A stretch of DNA of 64,000 nt from Aureobasidium sp. EXF-3400 (lineage: Eukaryota; Ascomycota; Dothideomycetes; Dothideales; Saccotheciaceae): the NCBI GenBank assembly GCA_024195585.1, contig SWBL01000041.1:1-64000 (forward strand). Reading direction: 5' to 3'. Made by a program: the position numbers and the translations under genes. Every line of letters begins with the position of its first letter. Position 1 is the first letter of the stretch. This document shows, one piece after another, positions 43,971 through 55,812 of the stretch. The notes below the pieces were generated by a model. That model saw only the letters and a list, made by a program, of their open reading frames with translations, had not been told where the DNA came from and made no database searches.

Positions 43971-45145
43971 ACACTTGCGCTCGGTCCAAAGGTCTCCTCG
44001 TCAACAATTCGAAGATGGTCTGGAGACGTCTTGGGGTCGACAAGTACCAGTGTGTTTGATATGGAGCAGTTATCCTGGAGCGAACCGTCGCCGCAGAGGA
44101 ACTTTGCCCCTTTATCTTTTGCGTCTTTCAGAATGCTGACAGCGTTTTGTGCAATAGACTCTGAGATTGCAGACTCAGCTGGCGTTTTCTTGACCTCTTC
44201 GACCAGGAGCTTGATGAAATCGTCCGCGACACTGCGTAGCACGATAATGCGTTCCGTGCCAAAGCAGATCTGACCATGGTTTTTGATGGCACCCTGAGCA
44301 CAGAGGCGAGCAGCCTTTGCTAGATCAGCGTCGTCTAACACAATCGCAGGACACTTTCCACCCAACTCCAAGATTGTCGGCTTGAGGTGTTTGGCGGCTG
44401 TTGCTGCGATAATGCGGCCGACCGCTGCGCTTCCTATGAACTCAACCTTGCGGATGTGTTCGTTTGCAATGAGACTCTCAGTCACGGCTGCCGCATCCTG
44501 GCGGGAAGTCTGAATGCTGTTGAGGACACCAGGAGGGCAACCAGCCTGACGGAAAATGTCGACGAGGATTGTATGAGTCAGAGGTGACATCTCGGAGCAT
44601 TTGAGCACTACCGTGCAGCCAGTGACGATTGCAGAGCTAATGGCCCTGGTTGATAGAATGACTGCTGCATTCCAGGGCGGGGTGACAAGGACCGGACCGA
44701 TGGGTTCCTTGTAGACGAAAGTCATGGTGTCGGGCTTGTCAGTAGGAGGAATAGTTCCCTTGACACTGCTGACACATGCTGCAGATTCGTTGATATATTT
44801 GGTCGCAGCAAGCACGTTGTATTTCGCCCATCCTTCAGTACATGCAGTTTCCTTCATCTGAGCTTCTACAAGCTCATTCACACGTTCTTTGTAGAGGTTC
44901 GCGACTTTGAACAAAAGTCCCCGACGTTCTGCTATTGTCGCATTTCTCCAGGTCTGAAAGGCGTTCCAAGCTGCGTCGCATGCACGACCACATGTTTTGG
45001 TATCCGCGCTGGCATAGTGATGGACATTTTCTCCGGAGACAGAGTTCTTGACTGGGAGTACACGATCGGTATCGAATGGCTGCTCCTCGTTGTTGATTAT
45101 GATAGGAACGACCTCACGGTCTTGAGCATCTCTTTTAAGACGCAT
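43904..45145 (-). CDS. Aldehyde dehydrogenase (salicylaldehyde/vanillin type), C-terminally truncated
   Basis: Single exon, 413 aa from MRLKRDAQD (45145); the open frame reaches 45232 but the upstream part is not family-like. NAD(P)-dependent ALDH motifs are TPPWNAAVILSTRA, the catalytic Glu in LELGGKCPAIV and the catalytic Cys in NHGQICFGTERI, then EETFGPSASVYIVDDDAEAIRIANRSAY. At this point the family continues GLSAxVF and then about 70 residues with the GGxKxSGxGR motif and the oligomerisation tail. Here FTS and a stop follow, and those codons belong to the reverse complement of the alcohol dehydrogenase. The protein lacks a conserved part of the active-site region and the dimer-forming tail, so it is probably inactive. 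It was presumably the partner oxidising the aldehyde made by the adjacent alcohol dehydrogenase. Confidence 0.78.
   Translation of the reverse strand: MRLKRDAQDREVVPIIINNEEQPFDTDRVLPVKNSVSGENVHHYASADTKTCGRACDAAWNAFQTWRNATIAERRGLLFKVANLYKERVNELVEAQMKETACTEGWAKYNVLAATKYINESAACVSSVKGTIPPTDKPDTMTFVYKEPIGPVLVTPPWNAAVILSTRAISSAIVTGCTVVLKCSEMSPLTHTILVDIFRQAGCPPGVLNSIQTSRQDAAAVTESLIANEHIRKVEFIGSAAVGRIIAATAAKHLKPTILELGGKCPAIVLDDADLAKAARLCAQGAIKNHGQICFGTERIIVLRSVADDFIKLLVEEVKKTPAESAISESIAQNAVSILKDAKDKGAKFLCGDGSLQDNCSISNTLVLVDPKTSPDHLRIVDEETFGPSASVYIVDDDAEAIRIANRSAYFTS
43905..43930. other. Tail-to-tail deletion junction
   Basis: The alcohol dehydrogenase homology (plus strand) ends and the aldehyde dehydrogenase homology (minus strand) begins at the same point, about 43916/43917. 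There is no spacer, and both proteins lack their conserved C-termini. A single deletion of both 3' ends with the intergenic DNA explains it. Confidence 0.7.
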
Positions 45146-45839
45146 TTTGAATTGTATCAGAGTGGGCGCGGAAGTACTGAATAGTAACAACGGAGAGATG
45201 ATGCAAGATGTTGAGGGGCAGAACAGAAGCAAGAGTTATGTAGTCATGAACTTCCAATGATGTAATCATGCACATCCTCCGGCAGAGCGTTATCGTACAC
45301 TGCTTACTTGACGCCGAATTTACAAGCTGGGTCGCGCGATCATCGAATGAGAGGAGGAACTCATGTTCAAATAATCTCTTGCTGCGAAGCGAAAAAGAGA
45401 CGATTGGGTAAGAGACTGCATGATCCAGTGACACGGGAATCCGTCTCGGCAATTGTGTTTTGTCCCCAGCTTTGCCCAGTGGTGGACTGAGACCCACAAA
45501 TATCTAGTGCTCGTCTGACACTTTCTCGTATCTCCGACCGTTCATCTATCGAGAACCAAAGGCGCAAAACTTGTGTCCAGGCTGCGAACTAGAGCATCAG
45601 CGAGTCCGATCCAGCATCAATCCTCACACCTTGTAAGCCGAAGAATAGTTGACAGCACAGTCACCCTGCCCGCAAAGGAAGATCTGACATCAAAAGGTCG
45701 TCGCAAACACTGTTGCTGACAGTCCCGAGTGTATTTCATGAGTACAGAGTTTATCAGTCCTTTTTTACTGCTGAGATCGCTGTGGGGCAAGCAGACCCTT
45801 CGTTATGTTCTCACAATCGTCCGCATCCTCTGTCTTGCT
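45146..45839. other. Intergenic, no gene recognised
   Basis: 694 bp upstream of the aldehyde dehydrogenase and downstream of monooxygenase C. Only short frames without motifs. I see no clear operator. Confidence 0.45.
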
Positions 45840-47448
45840 CTAACTGATTTGAAATAGATCGACAGGTAGGCCTCGTTTCCACTTATCCCCTTCAGCATAA
45901 AGCATATGACGCGTCTTTGCAAGCATTTCCTCAATGTCTTTGTACATGTCGTAACTGCAATTCTGATCAACACTCGAAAAGTATGGTCGAGAACGCAGAA
46001 CTCAGACTTACGCGTTCATCTCCTCGATTGTTAGCTTCTTGCCCTCGTCGTCAACCTTGTAGTTCAAGATATTCGTATTACTAGAGAAGCCTGGAGCGAT
46101 ATCAGTCAGTGATTCTTGAAGAATAAGGCCAGCCTTACCGATTCGTTCGTTGATGTTGAGTGCAGCTTTCGCAGCAGCTGCTTGAACCCTGGTCGCCCGT
46201 GGCAAACGAACTTCTTGATATACATGCAAAGTCTGAGCGATGTTACCATCAAAGTACGAAGGACTGAATAGTATGCCGAGGGCTGCTGCATCCTCTATGG
46301 CCATACAGGCTCCCTGGCTCTGGTGAGGCATCATCTACTGATCGTTAGCTATATTGTAAGACTGTACACCACATAGGATTGTCAGACTGGATGAGCAGCA
46401 TCACCGAGTAGACAGACTTGACCGCGCGTGATGTATTCGTAAGGTTCACTGATACTTCGGTCAACATGTTTCGGCAGTGCATTGTCTGAGGTGTCACTCA
46501 CTGCACCCACAAACGCCAGGGTTGGATGTCCTTGCCGATAGCAAGATGCGCTTTGACTTGAGGATCAAGATTCGGGTATGGATTGAGAAGTTCCTCGACG
46601 GGTCGGTCCTCGGCACCCCATGTTTGATTCACATAGTCGCCGAGGGCTCGTGGAAAGAAACAATAATAGGAGAGTAGCCTACCACCATTACATGGTGAGA
46701 GAACGATCTTGTCAAATTTTCCTTCTTGACCACCCCAATATTCCAGAGCGCTGTTCTGCGAATAGTCCACGAGACCATGGCGTACGGCTTCTTCAGTGTC
46801 GACATTACAGTGCAAGCAGCTCGAGTCAGAAGGTCGTTTCACTGGGTTCAAGCCGATAATCTTCCTGACCACAGATCCAATGCCGTCGGCTCCGATTATT
46901 ACATCGTGTTGCGCAGAATTGCCGTTGGTGAAAGTGATTGTGCCAGTCTCCATATCAATGTCTTTGCACTGGACACAATCAACATCATTTAGCATTGCAA
47001 TGACCGAAACAATTCTATGAACACTTACAGGATGATTGACCACTAACTTGGCTGGAGTCCCGGCCTTCTCTTCTTGCAGAGCCGTATCTTTCAACATGGC
47101 ATGCATGTATTGGCGATGAAACATGTTGTAGACATAACCCCATCTTTTCTCATAGTCATTCAGGTCGTAGACACTGACAGGCTCTCCAGTCTTCCAGTCG
47201 CGGTTGATAAGCTTTTGCAATACCACAGGATCACCCTTGGCCACATCGACTTCCCATTCGTGCAACCAGCGAGTGCCATTGGCAGCACAGGATACGGACG
47301 CACCGACTTCTCCTGCAAAGTCGTTTCGCTCGTAGATGGTCACATCATGCCCAGCGCGGCGCATTGCGATAGCCACGGACATACCACCAATCCCGCCTCC
47401 CACAACACCGACATTGAGACGCCTCCATCCTGACTGAGGAGAGTCCAT
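45840..47448 (-). CDS. FAD-dependent aromatic-ring monooxygenase, salicylate-hydroxylase-like (C)
   Basis: Start MDSPQSGWRRLN (47448). The first long exon has NVGVVGGGIGGMSVAIAMRR (FAD site) and DVIIGADGIGSVVR (DG motif) and ends at PWRLWV near 46500. A short exon encodes HEPYEYITRGQVCLLGDAAHP (about 46385-46449), the second FAD motif. The next exon (about 46012-46330) starts MMPHQSQGACMAIEDA. After a 57-bp intron (45955-46011) the last exon reads YDMYKDIEEMLAKTRH and ends at TAG 45840. A small stretch of the first long exon (VHRIVSVIAMLND) may be a retained intron or an insertion. It belongs to the same family as monooxygenases A and B. The gene is divergent from the large flavin monooxygenase. 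Confidence 0.8.
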
Positions 47449-48197
47449 GATGAAATTCGAGACTTGCGTTACAGACCTGGAGAAAAACAAGTGCCCAGAA
47501 GTGCCAACAATGAGAAGTAACGTCGAAAGATGAATTGATGTCAAGCAGTATCTATGTTGACGAGACAACCATAATATAAGCGAAGTAGATTGCGTCGCTT
47601 GAACAAAATCGTATCGATATGACCTAACGCATAAAGACTTCGACTGAACAACAGCATTGTTCCTCTAACAACTGCTCTTGTCGGAAGGCCGACAACTGGC
47701 GACTCGACGGCGGCCCGACGATTCCCGTCATGGACATGTAAGGTGGGAGTTGTACCTAGCTCGCGATGCGCACAACAATAACGCCGTTATCATCTAGATA
47801 GTTACAACTATGCGACCCTCTATACTCGTTGTCTTTGTTTTGTCCATCTGTGATTATCCGTATGCTAAGCACGATAATGTCGGGACTGGCCCTGGTAGCG
47901 GGCCGCCTCAGATCAACCCTTAGCCGACAGTGCGGGGAACAACGATCCTCCATGTTGGTAAACTTCAGGACGAGCTGCAGTGATAGCTGAGGGCTTATCG
48001 GCAACCAAAGTTTCCAAGATTAGAGCGACCAGCAGTCCTTATCAGGACCTGGTAGATAGACCCTATTCAACGCCGTAGAACTCTTATATCCCCGCATAAT
48101 CGCGACTCAGGATCTGGTGTTACTTCTAGCATATATCGGTCATTCATTTCCAATCTGAGAGAAACAATTCTTACACAAATTCTTATTGTGCTACAGA
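47449..48197. promoter_or_regulatory. Divergent promoter, monooxygenase C and flavin monooxygenase
   Basis: 749 bp. It contains the inverted repeat TGTCGG-AAGG-CCGACA at 47679-47694, a CGG-N4-CCG arrangement with perfect six-base arms, and a further ggcggcccga stretch after it. This spacing differs from the N7 sites of region 2, so another Zn2Cys6 factor would be involved if it is functional. Confidence 0.4.
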
Positions 48198-49969
48198 ATG
48201 TCACAAATCAACATGACGGAAACGTACGACCTCGTCGTAGTGGGCTCTGGTAGGTTCATGTGCGACCGGGCCAGGTGGAGGAATCACCAAGGAAAAGTCT
48301 GAAGCTGATACACTTTTGATATACAGGCTGGTTTGGTCTCGCTGCTGCTCGAGCATACATACAAAACCACCCACAGGACAGAATTGCTATACTAGAGAGT
48401 AACGAAACTGTGGGTGGCACGTGGTCCAAAGCCAGACTTTATCCCGGACTCAAATCCAACAATATGCTTGGAAGTTATGAATACCCCGACTTCCCAATGC
48501 ATTCCAAAGTCTATGGCGTGAGTCCAGGTGGCCATATACCTGGAGCGGTATTGAACCGCTACTTGACAGATTTTGCTCGGCATTTCGGGATACTAGAACG
48601 TCTTCAGTTCCAAACCACTGTCAGCGCTGTTGAGCCGACTCCAACAGATGGTTGGAGGCTTACGGCAGAAACACCAAATGGCCAAAAAGTGGTTGAGACA
48701 AGCAAGTTGATTCTAGCAACTGGACTGACGTCGACTCCCAACATGCCTGTCTACGCTGGTGCGGAAAATTTCGACAAGCCTCTCTTCCATGCCAAAGACT
48801 TCTGTACTATGGCACCTAAGCTGAAAGATGTAAAGCATGCTGTTGTCGTTGGCGGTGCCAAATCTGCCTTCGATGTTGCTTATGCTATGGTAGAAAGCGG
48901 CGCAACAGTGGACCTAGTCATTCGCCCCAACGGCCACGGTCCAGTTTGGATCGCGCCTCGATACGTCACGCCTCTGAAGAAGCGTATCGACACCATTCTC
49001 AACGTCAGATTTATGACATGGTTCAGCCCTTGTCCCTGGGGTGGAGAAGATGGTTATTCCGGCCCTCGTCGCTTCCTACACAGCACAATCCTTGGTCGTT
49101 TCCTTGTAAAAGCATTTTGGAAAGTCTTGGGAAGCGATGTTTTGACAGCGAACCAATACGAGTCGCATCCGGAATTAATAAAACTCCAGCCCTGGCACCC
49201 CGTGTTTTGGATCGGAAGTGGCCTGAGCATTCAAAACTATGATACTAGTTTCTTCGACATGGTGAAACAAGGAAAAGTCCGGGTTCATGTTGAAAATATT
49301 GACCGACTGGAATCTGGAAAGGTCGTGCTCACCTCTGGAACAACACTCGAAGCCGACACTTTGATCTGCTCGACTGGGTGGAAGAAGGAGTCGACAATCA
49401 AGTTCAGAGGCCTGAAGCCCGACGGTCTGAGTCTGAGACTTTCTGAGGAGGAGCAAGCGTTGGTCAACGCTCAATTTGACAAGAAGGTGCTCGACATGTT
49501 TCCCATCCTGGCTCAGCAGCCAGAGCTCAGATTCCAACCACCACCAGCCAACCCTCTGCGCAACTATCGCTTCATTGTACCTTCTGCTTATCTCGAGAAG
49601 CGAAACCTGGCTTACGCAGGCATGATTTCCTCTGTCAGTACAGCGATATGTGCAGCTGCTCAGGGCATGTGGATCTCTGCTCACTTCGACAACAAGCTGG
49701 ATCGTGTGGCCAGGACAAGAGAAGAAGTCATACAAGAAGTCATGCTGCACACACAGTGGGGCAGATGGCGATATCCATGTGGATATGGCGCCAGTCTTCC
49801 TGACTTCGTGTTTGAGGGCATTCCGTATGTCGATATGCTGCTGAAAGACCTGGGTCTTCAGAACCACCGCAAGGGTTCTTTCTTTGCAGAACTGACTTCT
49901 CCATACACACCAAAGGATTATGCAGGAGTTCACGACGAATGGGTTGACAAGCATGCGCTAGTAAAATGA
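48198..49969 (+). CDS. Flavin-containing monooxygenase (FMO/BVMO-like)
   Basis: Exons 48198-48249 and 48327-49969 give 564 aa. The 77-bp intron splits the FAD motif LVVVGSGWFGLAAARAY. Also present are the EXXXXVGGTW-type segment (ESNETVGGTWSKARLYPGL), a second Rossmann motif for NADPH (AVVVGGAKSAFDVAYAMVESGA) and the ADTLICSTGWKKES end of the FAD domain. It is a class B flavin monooxygenase that adds one oxygen to a carbonyl, nitrogen or sulfur centre. Size and motifs resemble the FMO-like enzymes of fungal secondary metabolism more than the small N-oxide FMOs. ATG 48213 (MTETYDLVVVGS) is an alternative start. It lies between ring monooxygenase C and an SDR, consistent with an oxidative pathway. 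Confidence 0.85.
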
Positions 49970-50351
49970 GTCTACATAGTCAATGATGTTATGTTCAAGT
50001 TATATTTTTGCTGCTCCAGACCCAGCAATCATCGTCATCAATCTCTCATCCTATTTCTGAGCCTAGCCTTGGTGTTGAACGTTGCATACTGACGACTAGT
50101 GTCAACTTACATCGAGCCAGCTCACGTGCGAGACTGATGACCTCCATATACCTCGCGACTGGTGTTTGGCCACAACTAGGTCACGTCGTTCTGGCTTTGG
50201 GGCTCCTTGGCTTGAACATACCTCATCATTGGAGCGAACTTGTGAATCATACAGGATATAGAATGCTATAACAGAGTCGGTTTAACATGAAGTAACACTT
50301 TCGAGTCCAATTGTTGCGGCTTCAGGTCACTGTTTGTTGATCAACAAGTAT
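49970..50351. other. Intergenic between convergent genes
   Basis: 382 bp between the 3' ends of the flavin monooxygenase and the SDR gene. Nothing recognised. Confidence 0.5.
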
Positions 50352-51251
50352 CTAGTCATCGTGGCTAATCACTCCGTCGATCGTTCCTGCATGCAGGCCT
50401 CCAGTGATTTGGATATCAGCAGCAGTCGTGTGCCGAGATCCGTCGCTGAGGAGGTAGATGATAGCAGCAGTCAGATCATTCTGTGTGCTGAGTTGGCGAA
50501 GTGGCGGAGCCAGCCACATCTGATCGCCTTCGCGCTTACTCTTAGATGCCCGCACATTTCTCGTCATTTCTGAATCCACAAAACCTGGTGAGATGGTGTT
50601 TACACGGATGTTGTGTTTGGCTAGTTCCACAGCCAATGCTTTGGACAGCATCAACACACCACCCTTCGAGGCGTTGTAGGCTGCCATGCGGTAGCCCGGC
50701 AAGCCAATGTGGGAAGATTGCGAGGCGATCATAACGATACTACCCTTGCTACCCTGCTTGATGATCTGTTTGGCCACAAGCTGCACGATGAAGAACGTGC
50801 CTCGAACCTGTGAAACGTACGAGGTCAGCACTAGTTTGATGTCCATATCTCAGATTTCCGAGTTGTGGATAAGTCTCACGTTGATTTCCTGGATCCTCGT
50901 GAACTCCTCCCAAGTTTGATCCACAAAAGGCTTGTCTATAGCGATACCAGCCGCTGGCACGCAACCGTCAATCGTTCCAAGGGCCTCGAGAGCTCCGGCG
51001 AATGATTTGTTGAGGCTGTCCTGCTTGGTTACATCTGTCTGGATATAGACAGTCTTGACGCCGTACTTGGAGCTCAAAGTTGCGAAGTCGTCCACAGGTT
51101 TCGATTGAATGTCCAAAACAGCAACATTGCCGCCCATTTCGCAAATGGCTCGTGTTGCTGCAAAACCAATGCCTTGCGCTCCGCCAGTAATGATGTAGTT
51201 ACGCCCTCTCAATTCGAACATGGGCCGTACATCTTCCAGTTTGTCCGTCAT
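50352..51251 (-). CDS. Short-chain dehydrogenase/reductase
   Basis: Exons 50880-51251 and 50352-50807 give 275 aa, separated by a 72-bp GT-AG intron that joins RIQEIN to VRGTFFIVQLVAK. Classical SDR elements are the NAD(P) motif IITGGAQGIGFAATRA (residues about 20-35), the active-site Ser in MIASQSS, and YNASK with catalytic Tyr and Lys, followed by NIRVNTISPGFVDSEMT. The acidic residue after beta-2 (AVLDIQS) suggests NAD(H) preference. It probably interconverts an alcohol and a ketone in the pathway of the neighbouring oxygenases. The nearest start MTDKLEDVRP is used; MVTYLNDK (51275) is eight codons longer. A 766-bp region separates it from the divergent DLH/SnoaL gene. Confidence 0.87.
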
Positions 51252-52017
51252 TTTGTCGTTGAGATATGTTACCACAGATACGTTATCGGAGTGAAGAGGG
51301 TGTCTTTGACGTGCGGAAGAGACGAAGGATCGAGCACGCTTTTACGAATGAACACAGCCCTCGACCAAGTCTCAAGGGTCTCCTCAGAATCCAGCCCCGC
51401 CACTTCCCGCTGTCAATGCATCTTCCGATATGACTCGCTCCGAAGAGTTCTGATCAACACTAACGACGTTCAGCACCCGGGGTTGTACACTATCACTTTA
51501 CGAACAAGTAACGATAGGGAGCGATAGGCCTTCGAGGACGATCCGTAGGTTTCCCACAAGGAGAAAAATGCCTCATATCATTGGACATTCCTTATCTCAA
51601 AGTCTAGTTGCGCCAAAGGAGGTTTGTCAAGTCGAGCCGAGATTCTGAACCAGGGTTTGGCGTTTGCGGGGTCGTTCGACCGAATGTGTCCAGCAGAACG
51701 GAAGCCTCACCGCGACTTGTCGCCAGTGCGCGGGCCGCGCACCTATCACGGGAGAGGCGGATGAGATAGGTCCATATCTGCCTTGGACCTTCCGAAACTC
51801 CATGTGATCGATCAACGGCACGAGTGTCGGGGCATACAGGTGAGTCCAATGAACGCGTTTGCATATTGAGTACAAAAAGAGAGCTACATGCAGGGAATCC
51901 GTTCTCACGACGCAAATTTTTCGGCATCCGTATCAGTCAATCAGCACAAGCTTCCTTGGAACTGACATGCTCGACCACCGTGCTCCGGACATCACATTAC
52001 ACTCGACCAGCAACACA
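51252..52017. other. Divergent intergenic region, SDR and DLH/SnoaL gene
   Basis: 766 bp, likely a shared promoter. No repeated operator or gene is visible; small frames at 51604-51927 have no motif. Confidence 0.4.
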
Positions 52018-53351
52018 ATGGCGGACGTGGGAGTCAATAGCGGAAACATGTCTTCAATGTCAAGTAAACAACAAACGCCTAGCATCATTATCCAGCCACC
52101 TATAACAAAGCTGGGCCGGGGTCCAGGACTCATATTGCTTGTCGATGATCCCGCAGCGTCCCAGATCACAAGCAGTGATTGTCTTGACCCGTGTCCGCGT
52201 TTAAAATGGGCCGAAGAGGGTTATATCGTGGCAGAGTTGATGATCTCGGACGAGAGTGACTTCGTCTTGGGCTTTTCCAAAACCATCTCCGCACTGAAAC
52301 ATCACCCTGCGAATAACGGCAAGCAAGGATTTGGAGTCATTTGTAAGTTTTTGGAAGAAAGATGCTCTAAGTTATGGCCCAAGACTTATGCTCTACTATA
52401 GCTTGTCTCAATGCGAAGAACGGTGCAAAGGTCTCAAGCTGTATTGACGAAGCAGTCGAGATCTCTGCCGTGGTATCTTACGGAGAAAGCCACCCGATCC
52501 TACGTTCGAAACCACATCTTGCCCATGTGGCAGGCCAAACGTCAACCGCTCCATCGCAAGCACCAACAAAGATGTACACTTATCCAATGGCCGGTCCATT
52601 CTTTGTGTTGCCATCACATACTGCCTTTGACTCATCTTCAGCTGCTGTGTCTCACTCCCGATCGTTGACTTTCTTGAAATCTTCGTTAGGCGGACCGTTC
52701 TTCGACCTTGAAGCCATCTGGGATGAGCATACCCGTTACGAGTTCGAGACACGTGCAGTGGAGCAGACCATGGCAACGATGGTTCAGGAACCTTATGTCA
52801 ATCATGTCCCGACTCTGACCGGCGGGATCGGAAGAGTCAAGCTTACTGACTTTTACCGAAATCACTTTATCTTTAGTAACCCGGACGACACAACACTGGA
52901 GCTTGTTAGCAGGACGGTAGGCATAGACAGAGTGATTGATGAGTTCATCTTCAACTTCACTCATGATAAGGTTATAGATTGGCTGTGAGTTGACTTTGCA
53001 TAACAAGGCTTTTATATCTGCATAGCTGACAAGATCAGGCTGCCGGGTGTACCTCCAACAGGAAAGAAAGTACGCGTGCCATTTACAGGTGTCGTCAACA
53101 TTCGGGGCGATAAGCTCTACCATGAACATATATGGTGGGACCAGGCAAGCGTTTTAGTACAACTCGGGCTCCTGCCAGAATATCTCACCTTTCCTTACGC
53201 GGTAGACGGAAGGATGCCAGCTCCGGGGAAGCGATTTGAGTACAGGGTTCCTGCTGCTGGAGCAGATACAGCATTGAAGTTGACGAACGAGAACGCGGTG
53301 GAGTCTAATCTTATGTTCGATTACAAAGTGCGAGAGGTAGACGATAAGTAA
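52018..53351 (+). CDS. Dienelactone-hydrolase-like domain fused to a SnoaL/NTF2-like domain
   Basis: Exons 52018-52342, 52402-52984 and 53039-53351 give 406 aa. The first half has an alpha/beta-hydrolase layout of the dienelactone hydrolase type (LILLVDDPAASQ, LKWAEEGYIVAELMIS, then a possible nucleophile elbow VISCLNAKNG and KMYTYPMAGPFFVLPSH with a His near the usual place). The second half (from about residue 240) reads as a SnoaL/NTF2-like cone: MVQEPYVNHVPTLTGGIG, RTVGIDRVIDEFIFNFTHD and VRVPFTGVVNIRGDKLYHEHIWWDQ. SnoaL-like domains catalyse aldol cyclisation or isomerisation, and dienelactone hydrolases open lactones. The nucleophile motif is weaker than in the enzymes of known function. 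ATG 52018 (MADVGVNSG) is preferred over upstream in-frame starts. Confidence 0.65.
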
Positions 53352-53563
53352 GGCATTCATGTCACAATCAAACACTGCTTCTGCAAAATCGAATGGAAGT
53401 TTATGGCAAGATGTCTTCATGATATCTGTAAATCAAATGTTCGCCACTCATTGGCTTCAAGCACAAGACGCTGGATCCATCAGTCTCACCAATTTGCTGT
53501 CACACATCACATTATAAGCAAAGAGAAAGTGAATTCCCCATGGGGATGATTCGTCTTGATGGT

Positions 53564-55812
53564 TTATATCGATCCGAAAAACATTCCCAAAGGCTCAACA
53601 TTGGCACTGAAGTCTGCAGAAAACCCAAACTGAGCATCGTTACCTGCATCAAAGTTTAGAATCATGTTCAAATCGTCAGGTAATTGGGGACCCAGGGGAT
53701 CAATCATATCTGAAAGATCGTAGTTGAAACTTGTCGGAAACTCCATCATCTGAGTATCCGAAGAATGGTTGGTTCCTTGATCCGATTCGAACGTCAAGAT
53801 TTGACTGACATAGGGTTGGTTTGCTGCGCGGCGTTTCCGGGAAAGCTCATCTCGGTGCGCGTTGATGGCATCAGAGAAAGAACTCAGGATCTCAAAGTAT
53901 TCTTCAGCTTGGGGACTGAGACCAGAGAGTTTCTTGAGGACGTTGCGGACCTCCGAGAATGCCTCCTCGATGTCCCTCCGAACAGCGTCATCTACATATA
54001 TTGCGAAACCGAGTACGAGTCCTGCAGCAAACATCCAGGCCCTGTCAAAGTCAGTGTTAAGATCTTGTGAAACGCAGATGCAGGTTGATGACTGACTTGA
54101 GCATGCACATGTTGCAGAGAAGCAGATCAGCCCTCAGGGCCTCGTGTGTCATCTTGCCCATGAAGATAGCGGAGTCGACGCAAACCTCGGCGAGCCTTGC
54201 TTCCTGTGATCCCGTTGTTTCAGCGTCACCCTTCCTATTCTGTAGGCCAGTCTTGTTATGAAGTTTCGCCATCGAGTGACGAATGAGAAAAGGTCGCGTT
54301 GCCAACATGACAGCAAAATAGTACACGCAAGCAACATGAATTCTTCCAATGGCAAGCTCGCGATCCTGTGGGGAAAGTGCACTGTCGTTACATTCGAATC
54401 TCCGTAGTTGAGGTGGCAGACCTCGGTTCCACTCGCTCAGCCGTTGGAGAAATGACTCTGCAGACGTGACGTCTAGATCTCCGTTTTGGGTAAGGTTGTT
54501 GACCATGTCACCAATCATTGCACACTCGTCGTGGATCGCCTCGAATGCCAGACTCTCAATGGAGCTCTCTGCAGGGGTCGAAGTCAAGAAATCGAGCTGA
54601 CTTGTTGGCGAGGAGGATAAGCGACCGAGGATTGAGGTGACCAGAAGATCCAATATACATAGGCTTTTCCATGTGCGTGATCTTCGGTCATAGAGGTTAG
54701 AAGATATGGCCAGCGGAATGGAGAATTAGTTGATGCACACACCTTCGATCTTGGTCTTCCTCATCAAAGCAGCGGTGTCTCGGAGCTACATGCAAACCAA
54801 GTGCAGATGCAGCTTTGGACGCCACTCCTATATACATGAAAGCTGCGTTCCTCTGGCAAGCACCAAGCATATAGAATGCCATCAGCAGGAAGATTCGGAC
54901 CATGTTGATGCTTGGATCCTGGAGCATGCCTTCAAAGGCCGCCTTCTGAGCCATCGCGAAGTATTTGGCCGCAATCTGCAGATCGCTCTGATTAAGACCC
55001 CTGCACTGAGCGCCTATAGCGATGACGAGATTGATTGCCGCGTTGTCTTCACGATAGCTCTTTGAGCTCGCGTCATTAGCGTTGGACATGATACACATCA
55101 TCTCATCACGAGTGTAGAGATGGAGAATTCCGTTTGTCTGCCATTATATCAGTGCAAGTCCGATCGCAACAAAAGTTCGGAAGTCTCACAGCCGCGAAGA
55201 AGCAATCGATTAATGTTCTTTCCTCGGCTTGCGCACTGCCTGGTGAAGCCTGGAGACGACCAGTAAGGTCGCCAGCTTCCAACATGACATTCTCGCGCGC
55301 ATACTCTGTAAAAGAGTTTGGACCCATCTGCCATTTGAGGACTCTCCTTAGGAAGTGCAGAAAAGACAAGGAAGCAATCTTGCCTACGAAGACTATATGT
55401 GGGATAGTCAGCTTGTGCATGCATTCTAAGATCACGAGTTCGGACCTCTCTCGCCCTTTGCATTGAGCAGCATGCGGCTTTCGGGGACTTGGGGTCCAGG
55501 AGGGTCTTTGTTTGTGTCATTGGGGCTATCTCCGGGTGTCAAACACTGATCCACGCGTATGAGCTCCGCCGCCTCCTCGCTGGTCGGGGATGTGTGTTGC
55601 GCATCTGTTGCGACGGCGCGAGCTGATTCGGTACGTTGCGAGCTTTGCCCAGGCTCATCGTTGTCAAGATACGAGCACGAGGAAGCCCGTCGTCTCCGCA
55701 CACATGTCGAGCACGGATGGTGGGAGTCGCATCGTTTCTTCGATGCCTTGCACGGAGCACACGCCTTGTATGCACGTTGTCGATTTTCTGGTCGAATCTT
55801 TGGTCGAGGCAT
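53564..55812 (-). CDS. Zn2Cys6 transcription factor
   Basis: The N-terminal zinc cluster is C18-x2-C21-x6-C28-x5-C34-x2-C37-x8-C46 (ACAPCKASKKRCDSHHPC, STCVRRRRASSC), with a basic leader MPRPKIRPENRQR. After a Pro/Ser linker the fungal-specific domain is spread over four or more exons: about 55106-55440 (SLSFLHFLRRVLKWQMGP), 54750-55101 (AKYFAMAQKAAFEGML, RIFLLMAFYMLGACQRN), 54106-54680 (LDLLVTSILGRLSSSPTSQ) and 53564-54040. The last ends in a Phe/Asn/Asp-rich tail that could serve activation. Exon borders are approximate. It closes the right-hand oxidative island, tail-to-tail with the DLH/SnoaL gene (213 bp), and is a natural candidate to control it. Confidence 0.82.
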
